64,000 nt of DNA from an uncultured Roseateles sp. (GTDB lineage Bacteria; Pseudomonadota; Gammaproteobacteria; Burkholderiales; Burkholderiaceae_C). The notes below the pieces were generated by a model. The model was given only the letters and a program-made list of their open reading frames with translations, was not told where the DNA came from and did not search any database. The translations under genes and the position numbers were made by a program. This document shows, one piece after another, positions 19,717 to 27,578 of this stretch (position 1 is the stretch's first letter; every line of letters starts with the position of its first letter). Location: NCBI RefSeq assembly GCF_963422335.1, contig NZ_OY729424.1, positions 1,054,001-1,118,000 of the forward strand. The letters run 5' to 3'.

Positions 19717-19983
19717 ATGCAGCACCGTCATGTCTCACCCGTCAGCCTGAGGTTTTGCGACAGCCTGCGCGCCAGCGGCTTCGACGCCAATGACTTCGAG
19801 ATCGAGGAAGACGCGAGCCCCGCGCTGAGCCGCATGCTGGGCAGCGACGACGCGCTGGTCACCGTGCGCCGGCGCTCCACCGGCGACGAGCGGCTGTATG
19901 CCGCCGGCCCTGGGCGGCCCTGGTTTGCGTTGGCGCTGATGGATCTGGAGCAGGGGTGCTTCGGGCCGCAGGCAAGGGCTTGA
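19717..19983 (+). CDS. Small acidic hypothetical protein
   Basis: 88 residues, cytoplasmic, with no signal or membrane helix. A strong Shine-Dalgarno (AAGGAGATCCCGCC) precedes the ATG. The sequence has an acidic middle (DFEIEEDASPALSRMLGSDD) and a C-terminal block (RPWFALALMDLEQGCFG). I do not recognise the family. The good ribosome site, normal codon use and the inverted repeat upstream argue that it is expressed. Confidence 0.6.
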   Translation: MQHRHVSPVSLRFCDSLRASGFDANDFEIEEDASPALSRMLGSDDALVTVRRRSTGDERLYAAGPGRPWFALALMDLEQGCFGPQARA

Positions 19984-20159
19984 GGGTTTGGTTTGATCAC
20001 GGCTGGTGGCGGCGCAGGCACAGCTCCGCCAGCCGCCGGGCTTCAGTGCGGGGGTCTTCGACTACCTTGCGGTGCTCGCAACTTGGGCCGGGCGCAAAAC
20101 TCGGACCGTTCGCTTCGCTCACTCACCTCGGACAATCGCGCCCAGTCAGATGTTGAATC

Positions 20160-20549
20160 GCGCGCCAAGGCGCGCTGGCCCAAGCCGCTGTGCTCCTCAG
20201 CCCCGCACAGGCGCCCGTCGGCCGGCGGGGCTGTGCCTGCGCGGAACCAGGGTGGCGTGGGACGAGTGGCGGGCCACCGGCGGTGCCTGCATTGCGAGCC
20301 GGTGGCGACGGCACCCCTTATGCGGCGCCGAGCAGCGGAGCGACCTGAGCTTGCGCATCGCTCCAGGCGATGGGCCGAGCGTCTTTGTTCGAGCACCGAG
20401 CACAGGCAGCTGTCGCAGACAGATGCCGGCCCCGCAGGGGGTGCGAGGGCGAGTTAGGCGCGTAGCCTCAGGACGTGAGCAGCGCAGGGAACTTGGCCCG
20501 CAGGGCCAAGCGCCGCATTCGGGGTGACGGCGACGCCGGCTTGCAATGC
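20160..20549. repeat. Structured non-coding region with inverted-pair repeats
   Basis: The 610 bases between the small gene ending at 19983 and egtD (20594) show no credible gene. They hold many palindromes: GCGCGCC/GGCGCGC at 20160-20175, CAGCCCCGC (20198) with GCGGGGCTG (20225), GCCACCGG (20273) with CCGGTGGC (20299), and CTTGGCCC/GGGCCAAG at 20492-20510 around a 3-base loop. A roughly 39-base block at 20289-20327 recurs in inverted orientation at 20510-20549 (GCATTGC[G/A]AGCCGG ... ATGCGGCGC). This looks like a pair of dispersed intergenic repeats. Confidence 0.55.
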
Positions 20550-20593
20550 GCCACAGAGCTCACGAGGGCCGTATTGGGACCCACCCAAAAGGC

Positions 20594-21550
20594 TCAAGGC
20601 AACACCAACCAATGCACCGCAAAGCGCTGGTCCGTGTCCGTCCACACTGCCGCCGGTTCGAATCCCGCGCTGCGCGCCAGCGCCTCGAAGCTCTCCAGCG
20701 TGTATTTGTAGGAGTTCTCGGTGTGCAGCGACTGGCCCTGCTCGAACTCGAAGCGCTGGCCGCAGAAGCGCACGGTTTGCCGGGCGCGGCTGAGCAAATG
20801 CATCTCGATGCGCTGCAGCTGGGGCTGATAGAAGGCGTAGTGGTCGAAGGCCGACAACTCGAAGTCGGCGCCCAGTTCGCGGTTGGCGCGGGCCAGCAGG
20901 TTCTTGTTGAAGGCGGCCGTCACGCCCTGGGCGTCGTTGTAGGCGGCGTGCAGCTCATCGGGGTGCTTGACCAGGTCGACGCCGATCAGCAGGCCGCCGC
21001 CCTGCAGCCAGCCGGCCATGCGGCGCAGCAGCGTGCGGGCCGCCTCAGGCTCGAAATTGCCTATCGACGAGCCTGGGAAGAAACCGATGCGCCGGCCCAG
21101 CGCGGGCGGCAGGGTAAGGCCCTGGGTGAAGTCGGCGGCAACGGGCTCGACGCGCAGGCCCGGGTAGTCGCGCCGCAGACCGCCAGCCGCCTCGTGCAGA
21201 TGCTCACCCGAGATGTCCACCGGTAAAAACCGCTGCGGCGCCTGCAAATGGTTCAGCAACAGGCGGATCTTGCGGCTGGCGCCGGCGCCGAACTCGACGA
21301 TGTCGGCCCGCGCGCCTATGCACTCGGCCATCTCGTGGCCACGCGTCTGCAGAAGGCCCATCTCGGTGCGCGTCGGGTAGTACTCGGGCAGCTCGCAGAT
21401 GCGTTCGAACAGGGCCGAACCGGCGCTGTCATAGAAGTATTTGGGTGAGACCTGGCGCGGCTGTCCGTGCAGGCCGGCGATCAGGTCTCGCGCGAAATCG
21501 ACGGCGGCCACCGGCACATCGTCGGTCAGCTGGATCAGATGAGGATGCAT
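20594..21550 (-). CDS. egtD: L-histidine N-alpha-methyltransferase (ergothioneine synthesis)
   Basis: 318 residues. YFYDSAGSALFERICELPEY and PTRTEMGLL are hallmark EgtD blocks. The SAM-binding part is IVEFGAGASRKIRLLL, and GRRIGFFPGSSIGNFEP is diagnostic of the family. It trimethylates histidine to hercynine. ATG 21550 lies 1 base after the egtB stop, and the ORF is open further upstream only as a shadow of egtB. No egtC or egtE homologue is nearby; the C-S lyase step is presumably encoded elsewhere. Confidence 0.95.
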   Translation of the reverse strand: MHPHLIQLTDDVPVAAVDFARDLIAGLHGQPRQVSPKYFYDSAGSALFERICELPEYYPTRTEMGLLQTRGHEMAECIGARADIVEFGAGASRKIRLLLNHLQAPQRFLPVDISGEHLHEAAGGLRRDYPGLRVEPVAADFTQGLTLPPALGRRIGFFPGSSIGNFEPEAARTLLRRMAGWLQGGGLLIGVDLVKHPDELHAAYNDAQGVTAAFNKNLLARANRELGADFELSAFDHYAFYQPQLQRIEMHLLSRARQTVRFCGQRFEFEQGQSLHTENSYKYTLESFEALARSAGFEPAAVWTDTDQRFAVHWLVLP

Positions 21551-21551
21551 G

Positions 21552-22763
21552 TCAGAGATCCCTGGCAAGCCGTATGCCGCTGAACTGCCAGCGCGCCGCC
21601 GGCGGGAAGAAGTTGCGGTAGCTGGCGCGGCTGTGGCCCTCGGGCGTGGCGCAGCTGCCGCCGCGCAGCACCAGCTGGCCGACCATGAATTTGCCGTTGT
21701 ATTCGCTGATCGCGCCGGTCCAGGTCCTGAAGCCGGGATAGGGGTCGTAGGAGGAGCGGGTCCACTGCCAGACGGCGCCATAGCATTGCCGCAGCGCGGC
21801 GCTTTGGCTCGCCGCCGCCTCCCATTCGAACTCGGTCGGCAGCCGGTGGCCGGCCCACTCGGCATAGGCGGCGGCCTCGTAAAAACTCAGATGGCAGACC
21901 GGCGCGGCTGGGTCCAGCGCCTGCTCGCCGGCCAGGGTGAACAGACGCGGTCGCTGCGAATCGGAAAGATTCCAGTACAGCGGCGCCTGCCAGTCCTGGG
22001 CCATCACGGTGGCCCAGCCGTCGCTGAGCCACAGCTCGGGCCGCCGGTAGCCGCCGTCGTTGATGAAGGCCAGGTACTCGCCGCAGCTCACCAGATCGTT
22101 GGCCAGCGCATAGGGCTGCAGGCGCACCGGGTGGCGGGGGGTCTCGTTGTCAAATGCAAAGCCATCGCCGGCATGGCCGATCAAGGCCTCCTGGCTGGCG
22201 AAGGCCGACCAGCCGCCGGGCCCCGGTGTGCCAGCGGCCGGGTGCGGGCCGGCCTCGCCCCAGGCCGGCAGCAGCGGGTTCAGTGAAAACAAATGCTTGA
22301 CGTCGGTGAGCAGCAGCTCCTGGTGCTGCTGCTCGTGGTGCAGGCCCAGCTCCAGCAGCGGGAGGGCGTCGCCGCCGCCCTGGTGCATCAGCCTGGCGAT
22401 GGCGGTATCCACGTGGGCGCGGTAGTCCAGCACCTGCTGCAACGAAGGACGGGTCAGCAGACCGCGCTGCGGGCGGGGATGGCGCGGCCCGAGGCTGACA
22501 TAGTAGGAGTTGAAGAGCTGGGCGAAGGCCGGGTCGAAGACTTCGTAGCCGGGCAGATGCGGGCGCAGCACCACCGTCTCGAAAAACCAGCTGGTGTGGG
22601 CCAGATGCCATTTGACCGGGCTGGCGTCGGGCATGGACTGCACGCATTGGTCCTCGGCGGACAGCGGCGCGGCCAGGGCCAGCGTGGCCGCACGCACCTG
22701 GGCGCAGCGCGCGGCCAGGGCCTGCGGGTCCCGGCGCATCGGCATCGAGTCAGCTGATCCCAT
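21552..22763 (-). CDS. egtB: Hercynine oxygenase (ergothioneine synthesis)
   Basis: 403 residues from ATG 22763, which follows a near-perfect AGGGAGGT ribosome site; the ORF is open 60 bases further upstream. The N-terminal DinB-like domain carries the iron ligands in KWHLAHTSWFFE and LHHEQQHQELLL. The C-terminal FGE-sulfatase-like domain has GHRLPTEFEWEAAAS and GGSCATPEGHSRASYRNFF. It is a non-haem iron enzyme joining hercynine to a thiol donor (gamma-Glu-Cys or Cys) with O2. First gene of the egtBD operon, divergent from the AraC-family gene. Confidence 0.95.
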   Translation of the reverse strand: MGSADSMPMRRDPQALAARCAQVRAATLALAAPLSAEDQCVQSMPDASPVKWHLAHTSWFFETVVLRPHLPGYEVFDPAFAQLFNSYYVSLGPRHPRPQRGLLTRPSLQQVLDYRAHVDTAIARLMHQGGGDALPLLELGLHHEQQHQELLLTDVKHLFSLNPLLPAWGEAGPHPAAGTPGPGGWSAFASQEALIGHAGDGFAFDNETPRHPVRLQPYALANDLVSCGEYLAFINDGGYRRPELWLSDGWATVMAQDWQAPLYWNLSDSQRPRLFTLAGEQALDPAAPVCHLSFYEAAAYAEWAGHRLPTEFEWEAAASQSAALRQCYGAVWQWTRSSYDPYPGFRTWTGAISEYNGKFMVGQLVLRGGSCATPEGHSRASYRNFFPPAARWQFSGIRLARDL

Positions 22764-22969
22764 GGGCGTACCTCCCTTGTCTGGCCTTGGACCCGTCACG
22801 GTTGCGTTGCAGGATACCCGCATTGATCGTTATCCCTCATACGTGCTTGGTGCGCCATGCCCTAATATGGTTAACAAATTAAGTATTTTGGTGCGCGGCT
22901 GCCCGCTTGGCGGCCTGCGCGCAAAGCAACTGCAGCTTCCGATTCCTCAGCCTATCCCCCGAGGCCATC

Positions 22970-23944
22970 ATGGATCACCAATATTTCAGCACCCACGGCG
23001 AACACCTGGCGGACCGCGCTGCCGCCTGGGAGCGCATCAACCGCAACTACTTCGGCGACCTGGGCGTGGACGCGCTGGACGACGGCCCGGTCGATGCCGA
23101 GCTGTCGGCCTTCAATGTCGGCCCGCTGCGCATGCTGCGCATCTGCGCGCCGCCGCACCGCGTGCACCGCGAGCGCATCTGCAGCGAGCTGCCGATGGAC
23201 GCGCTGTACAAGCTGGTGTTGCAGCTCAAGGGCCATGCCGAGATCCGCCAGGGCGAGCGCTCCTTCCACCTGCACCCGGGCGACTGGAGCCTGTACGACC
23301 CCCGCGTGCCCTATTCGGTGACCAATTTCGAGCGCCTGGACCTGCTGGTGGTGCAGGTGCCGCGCGAGCTGCTGCGGGGCTTCAAGGTGCCCAGCCTGCA
23401 CACCTGCGAGGCCACGGCCAGCAGCGTGGTCGGCCTGTACGCGGTGCTCAGCTCCTTTCTGCGCTCGCTGTCAGAGCAGCTGCCGGGCCTGCCCAATGGC
23501 GTGGGCCAGCCCTTGAGCGAGACGGTGATAGGCCTGCTGGCCTCGACCCTGGCCGCCTATCAGGGCGAGGCCAGCGAGCACACCACCCTGCCCAGCGTGC
23601 TGCGCGCCCGCGTCAAGCAGTATGTGCATGCCCATCTGGCCGAGTCGGACCTCAGCATCGAGCGGATTGCGCTGGCCATGCGCTGCTCCAAGCGCTATCT
23701 GCACCGCGTGTTCGAAGACGAACACTGCTCGCTGGACCGCTATATCTGGCAGACCCGGCTGGAGCGCTGCCATGCCGACCTCAGCGCGCCGGGCCGCAAG
23801 ATGATCTCGGAGGTGGCCTTTGCCTGGGGCTTCAACAGCAGCGCGCACTTCTGCCGCATGTTCAAGAGCCACTTCGGCGAGGCGCCGCGGGAGTTCCAGC
23901 GACGGGTTGCTTCGAGCTCGGTGGCGCTACCGCTGGCTCACTGA
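22970..23944 (+). CDS. AraC-family regulator (FeaR-like architecture)
   Basis: 324 residues from ATG 22970. The N-terminal cupin-like ligand domain (AraC-binding-2 type) includes FHLHPGDWSLYDPRVPYS. The C-terminal AraC DNA-binding domain has two helix-turn-helix units, SIERIALAMRCSKRYLHRVF and ISEVAFAWGFNSSAHFCRMF. FeaR-type regulators often control amine or aldehyde oxidation, and a FeaB-like aldehyde dehydrogenase lies at 28877, past the liv genes. That link is an inference. The divergent upstream region contains AT-rich TTAACAAATTAA, unusual for this sequence. Confidence 0.85.
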   Translation: MDHQYFSTHGEHLADRAAAWERINRNYFGDLGVDALDDGPVDAELSAFNVGPLRMLRICAPPHRVHRERICSELPMDALYKLVLQLKGHAEIRQGERSFHLHPGDWSLYDPRVPYSVTNFERLDLLVVQVPRELLRGFKVPSLHTCEATASSVVGLYAVLSSFLRSLSEQLPGLPNGVGQPLSETVIGLLASTLAAYQGEASEHTTLPSVLRARVKQYVHAHLAESDLSIERIALAMRCSKRYLHRVFEDEHCSLDRYIWQTRLERCHADLSAPGRKMISEVAFAWGFNSSAHFCRMFKSHFGEAPREFQRRVASSSVALPLAH

Positions 23945-23960
23945 GCGGCCGCCGAGGCAA

Positions 23961-24227
23961 GGGTGTGTTGACACTCGGATCGCACCCACGCAAGTACCCG
24001 GCCAGGGCGCAATCTAGGCGCCAAGCGGAACCGGGGTAGGCCCCCCGGTGAGCATTGGCAACGACGAGTGCGCCCTGGCTGGATACTTGCCCGAAGGGTT
24101 GGGGCGATCAGGGCCGCACGGCGTTGTTGCATGCCTTGCTCGGGGGGCTACCCCGAGCGGCGGCATGCGCCTAGCCCTGCAGCCCTGCTCGCCCCAACGT
24201 GGGCGTGATCTGAGTGTCAACACACCC
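23961..24227. mobile_element. Inverted-pair stem-loop element (MITE/BIME-like) inserted at the livF 3' end
   Basis: The ends are 30-base terminal inverted repeats (23961-23990 and 24198-24227; 27 of 30 match, the outer 16 identical, GGGTGTGTTGACACTC). Inside are two stem-loops: arms 23991-24011/24069-24089 (19 of 21 pair) and 24098-24114/24182-24198 (16 of 17 pair). Each stem encloses a related core (CTAGGCGC ... CGGGGTAG.CCCCCCG ... GCA-CAACG) in opposite orientation, with its own CCGGGG/CCCCGG or GCTCGGGG/CCCCGAGC hairpin. No protein is encoded and no target duplication is obvious. It could be a non-autonomous transposable element, a BIME, or a structured RNA. Confidence 0.7.
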
Positions 24228-24923
24228 TAGATAACTGCTGTGCAGGATCTCGGGCCGCTCGCGCAGCGTGCCCGAGGCGCCGCTGAAAGCAATGCGGCCC
24301 CGCTCCAGCACGACGGCCTGGGTCGAGATGGCCAGGGCCAGGCTGGTGAACTGCTCGATCAGCAGCACGCCCACGCCCCGAGCCGCGACCTGCTGCACCA
24401 CATCGGCCAGGCGCTTGACTATCATCGGTGACAGGCCCAGCGACAGCTCGTCGATGACCAGATAGCGGGGCGTGCCTATCAGCGCCTGGGCGATGCAGAC
24501 CATCTGCTTCTGCCCGCCCGACAGCGACTTGGCCGGCAGCGCCAGCTTGACCTCAAGCTCCGGGAAAATGGCCAGCACGCGCTGCAGCGCGGCCGGCACC
24601 TCGGCGGCCGGCAGGGCGCTGGCGGCCACGCGCAGGTTGTCGCGCACACTCAGGTCGCCCAGCACCTTGTGGCCCTCGGGCACCACGGCCACGCCGGCGG
24701 CACGCACCGCCTCGGGCCGCAGCCGGTGCAGCGCCTGGCCGGCCAGTGCGATGCGGCCGCTGGTCAGCGGCAGTGCCCCGGCGATGGCCATCACCGTGCT
24801 GGACTTGCCGGCGCCATTGGCTCCCACCAGGGCGGTGATCTGGCCGGCCGGTATCTCCAGGCTCACGCCGTGCAGCACGGCCTTGCCACCTCGGTGCAGC
24901 ACCAGGTCTTGAACTTGCAACAT
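24171..24923 (-). CDS. livF: Branched-chain amino acid-type ABC transporter ATPase LivF, with repeat-derived C-terminal tail
   Basis: 250 residues. Walker A is GANGAGKSS, signature LSGGQKQMVCIAQAL, Walker B YLVIDELSLGLSP. It powers the LivHM permease. Family members normally end at about HSSYLG; here translation runs 16 codons further (CVDTQITPTLGRAGLQG) into the inverted-repeat element, whose terminus begins at the Gly codon and whose conserved core supplies the TAG stop. The catalytic part is intact, so the protein is probably functional. Last gene of the livKHMGF operon, 13 bases after livG. Confidence 0.92.
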   Translation of the reverse strand: MLQVQDLVLHRGGKAVLHGVSLEIPAGQITALVGANGAGKSSTVMAIAGALPLTSGRIALAGQALHRLRPEAVRAAGVAVVPEGHKVLGDLSVRDNLRVAASALPAAEVPAALQRVLAIFPELEVKLALPAKSLSGGQKQMVCIAQALIGTPRYLVIDELSLGLSPMIVKRLADVVQQVAARGVGVLLIEQFTSLALAISTQAVVLERGRIAFSGASGTLRERPEILHSSYLGCVDTQITPTLGRAGLQG

Positions 24924-24936
24924 CGCTATAGCTTTC

Positions 24937-25641
24937 TCAGGTGCCGAGGTAGGCGCGGCGCACGTCCGGGTCTTCCAGCACCTCGGCGGTGGGCCCCAGC
25001 GCCAAGCGGCGGCCGAAGTCCATCACCAGGGTCTGGGTGCAGGTGGCCTTGATCAGGTCCACGTCGTGGTCTATCAGCAGCACCTGGGCACCGAAGCGCG
25101 CCGGGATGCCGACGATGGCGGCGCGCAGCAGCTGCGACTCCTGCTCGGTCAGGCCGGCGCCGGGCTCGTCGAACAACAGCAGCTTAGGCTTGCCCACCAG
25201 CGCCTTGGCCACCTCGACCATGCGGCGCTGGAACAGATTGAGCTGCTGGCCGGGCCGCGTGGCCACCGAGGTGAGGCCCGTGTAGTCAAGGATCTCGGCC
25301 AGCTGAGCCTGCACGGTCGCCCGCTCATGAGGTACATGGTCGAGCACGGCACGCACGTTGTCCCAGACGTTCAGGTCTTCGACCACCTGCTCGGTCTGGA
25401 ACGAGCGCCGCACGCCAAAGCGCACGCGGGCAATCGGCTTCATGCCCAGCAGCGGCGTGCCCTGCACATGGACGGTGCCCTCGGCCGCCGGCACCAGGCC
25501 GCTGAGCAGGTTCACCAGGGTGGTCTTGCCGGCGCCGTTGGGCCCGATCAGGCCGCACACCGGTGCGCTGAGGCGGGCCGTGAGACTGTCGACGGCCTTG
25601 ACGCCCCAGAAGGCGACGCTGACCTGGTTCAGTTCGATCAT
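24937..25641 (-). CDS. livG: Branched-chain amino acid-type ABC transporter ATPase LivG
   Basis: 234 residues from ATG 25641. Walker A is GPNGAGKTTLVNLLSG, Walker B LLLFDEPGAGL, with switch histidine LLIDHDVDLI. The usual LSxGQ signature is replaced by QLNLFQRRMVEVAKAL, a divergent form. The ATG overlaps the livM stop by 4 bases. It pairs with LivF as the second ATPase. The frame stays open far upstream across livM but that part is a shadow. Confidence 0.92.
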   Translation of the reverse strand: MIELNQVSVAFWGVKAVDSLTARLSAPVCGLIGPNGAGKTTLVNLLSGLVPAAEGTVHVQGTPLLGMKPIARVRFGVRRSFQTEQVVEDLNVWDNVRAVLDHVPHERATVQAQLAEILDYTGLTSVATRPGQQLNLFQRRMVEVAKALVGKPKLLLFDEPGAGLTEQESQLLRAAIVGIPARFGAQVLLIDHDVDLIKATCTQTLVMDFGRRLALGPTAEVLEDPDVRRAYLGT

Positions 25642-26705
25642 GCGGGCCTCCTGCTCAGCCGGCGGCGCACGGCGGTCAGCGCCTGCAGCAGCTGGCCGGC
25701 CACGCCCTGCGGCGCGGTGATCAGCGCATGCAGCAGGGCCGCACCAAAGAAGATGTCGGCCAGAAAGCCGCTGACGTTGTAGTCCGACAGCAGCGAGGGC
25801 ACGGCCCGCATCAGCAGGCCGGCGATGATGGGCCCCAGCCAGTGATAGACGCCGCCGACGACGCTCAAGGCAAAGGTCATCACCGAGTCGCCGGCGCCGA
25901 AGGCACGGCCGTCCAGCTGGCCCACGCCGCCGGCCAGCAGCGCGCCGCTGACGCCGGCGCAGAAGCCGGCCAGGCCGAAGGCCCAGGTCTGGTACAGCAG
26001 GATGTTGACGCCGGCGCTGACGGCCGCCGCCTCGCCACGGCGTATCAGCGCCCAGGAGCGGCCAGCCTTGGTGCGGCGGTGCAGCTCGATCAGGCTCAGC
26101 ACCAGGGCCAGGCAGATCACGACATAGCGGAAATAGGCCGCGTCGGACAGCGCCAGGGCGGGACGCGCCATCATCAGCCGCTCGCTGCCGACGACGCGGC
26201 CCAGCCAGCCCTCGCCGCCGTCCGGAAAGCCGGTGGCGCTGACGACGACCTGGAAGCCGCCGGCCATCATCAGGGTGACCAGGGCCAGGTACAGTCCCTT
26301 CATGCGCAGCGCCGGCAGGCCGGCCAGCATGCCGATCAGGCACGACGTGGCCCCGGCCGCCAGCACGCACAGCTCGAAGGGCAGCTGCAGGCCATGGCTC
26401 AGCCGCAGCGCGACCCAGCCGCCGGCGCCCAGCAGCGCGTGCTGGCAGAGCGTGACCAGGCCCAGCTGACCGTACAACAGCGCCACACCAGCAGCGGCCA
26501 CGGCCAGGGCCATGGCCGAGATCAGGCTCTTGATCCAGTAGGCATTGGCCAGCCAGGGCAGCGCCAGTGCGAGAAGCGATAGCAGCAACAGCATCGTCAG
26601 CCAGGAACGGCGGGCCTCGCTGGCGGCGCGGGCCAGTGCCTGCTGCAGCTCGCCGGGACCGGCGTCTGCGGGTGGAGAAAGGGTTTGCTCGTAAGACATC
26701 TTCAT
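25638..26705 (-). CDS. livM: Branched-chain amino acid-type ABC permease LivM
   Basis: 355 residues from ATG 26705; ATG 26699 is equally possible, and neither has a clear ribosome site. A 35-residue hydrophilic N-terminus is followed by about eight to nine membrane helices. Family blocks include GLVTLCQHALLGAGGWVAL, GLYLALVTLMMAGGF and GRSWALIRRGEAAAVSAGVN, the cytoplasmic coupling loop that contacts the ATPases. It forms the permease with LivH. It lies 12 bases after livH and overlaps livG. Confidence 0.9.
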   Translation of the reverse strand: MKMSYEQTLSPPADAGPGELQQALARAASEARRSWLTMLLLLSLLALALPWLANAYWIKSLISAMALAVAAAGVALLYGQLGLVTLCQHALLGAGGWVALRLSHGLQLPFELCVLAAGATSCLIGMLAGLPALRMKGLYLALVTLMMAGGFQVVVSATGFPDGGEGWLGRVVGSERLMMARPALALSDAAYFRYVVICLALVLSLIELHRRTKAGRSWALIRRGEAAAVSAGVNILLYQTWAFGLAGFCAGVSGALLAGGVGQLDGRAFGAGDSVMTFALSVVGGVYHWLGPIIAGLLMRAVPSLLSDYNVSGFLADIFFGAALLHALITAPQGVAGQLLQALTAVRRRLSRRPA

Positions 26706-26717
26706 CAACAACGGCTG

Positions 26718-27575
26718 TCAGGCCTTGCGTGCATCGCTGCGGAAAAAGAGGATGGCCGCCAGCGCCACCAGAAAGGGCACGGCCGTGCGGTAGGGGGCAA
26801 AACCCGGCACCGTGATGGCCAGAGCCTCCAGCACGCCTATGCTGATGCCGGCCGCCACCGTCACCGGCAGGGAGTTCAGTCGGCCCAAAATGGCGGCGGC
26901 AAAGGCCGGTATCACCAGAAAAGTCAGCAGGGTCGCCTGCAGCCGCACGATATTGGCCAGCAGCAGGCCGCAGACGCCGGCGAAGGCGCCCGACAGCACC
27001 CAGGCCACCGTGTCCACCTGCAGCACGCGCAGGCCCAGCAGCGCGCTCAGGTCGCGGTCATTGGCCAGCGCGCGCATCTTCAGGCCGATGCGGGTGCGGC
27101 TCAGCAGCAGGCCTATGCCCGCCATCATCGCCAGCGCCAGGGCGAGGCCCAGCACGCGGGTGTAGGTCAGGCGCACATCGGCGAACTCCAGCGCCTCGGC
27201 ATCGGTGGGCAGCACCAGGCGGCGGGGCTGGGCGCCCCAGTACCACTCGGTGAAGCCCATCACGATCAGCGCAAAGCCCAGGGTGCCTATGCTGCGTATC
27301 GTCGGGTCGCGGTGGGCCAGCCGGGGTGCCAGCAGCCGGCCATAGGCCAGCGACAGGGCCATGGCCGTGCCCACGGCGCTGGCCCAGGCCAGCCACTGCG
27401 GCCAGTCCTGGTCCAGCAACGACCAGGCCACATAGGCACCGATTGCGCCGAGCGCGCCGAAGGCAAAGTTCAGCACGCCCGAGGATCGGTACAGCACCAC
27501 CAGACCGACACCGGACAGGGCATAGACGGCGCCGATGCCCAGACCGGAGATCAGGAAAGGCAGCAGATCGACCAT
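26718..27575 (-). CDS. livH: Branched-chain amino acid-type ABC permease LivH
   Basis: 285 residues and about eight membrane helices. The N-terminus GLGIGAVYALSGVGLVVLYR and the NFAFGALGAIGAYVAW block are typical, and the coupling loop reads IGLKMRALANDRDLSALLGL. It forms the membrane channel with LivM. It starts 3 bases after the livK stop. The substrate class cannot be read from the permease; livHM-type systems also carry amides, urea and aromatic acids. Confidence 0.92.
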   Translation of the reverse strand: MVDLLPFLISGLGIGAVYALSGVGLVVLYRSSGVLNFAFGALGAIGAYVAWSLLDQDWPQWLAWASAVGTAMALSLAYGRLLAPRLAHRDPTIRSIGTLGFALIVMGFTEWYWGAQPRRLVLPTDAEALEFADVRLTYTRVLGLALALAMMAGIGLLLSRTRIGLKMRALANDRDLSALLGLRVLQVDTVAWVLSGAFAGVCGLLLANIVRLQATLLTFLVIPAFAAAILGRLNSLPVTVAAGISIGVLEALAITVPGFAPYRTAVPFLVALAAILFFRSDARKA

Positions 27576-27578
27576 GGC

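Noticed and set aside
20006..20527. Open frames in the 20.0-20.5 kb gap as small genes
   Set aside because: They overlap dense palindromes, differ between frames, have no ribosome sites, and show no recognisable motif.
24098..24198. GTTGGGG ... CCCCAAC arms considered as an integron attC site
   Set aside because: The consensus ends are in the wrong order for attC (RYYYAAC first, GTTRRRY last), and no gene cassette or integrase is present.
24014..24223. Minus-strand 69-codon frame inside the inverted-repeat element
   Set aside because: It merely translates the repeat arms (KYPARA also appears in another frame from the opposite arm) and has no ribosome site.
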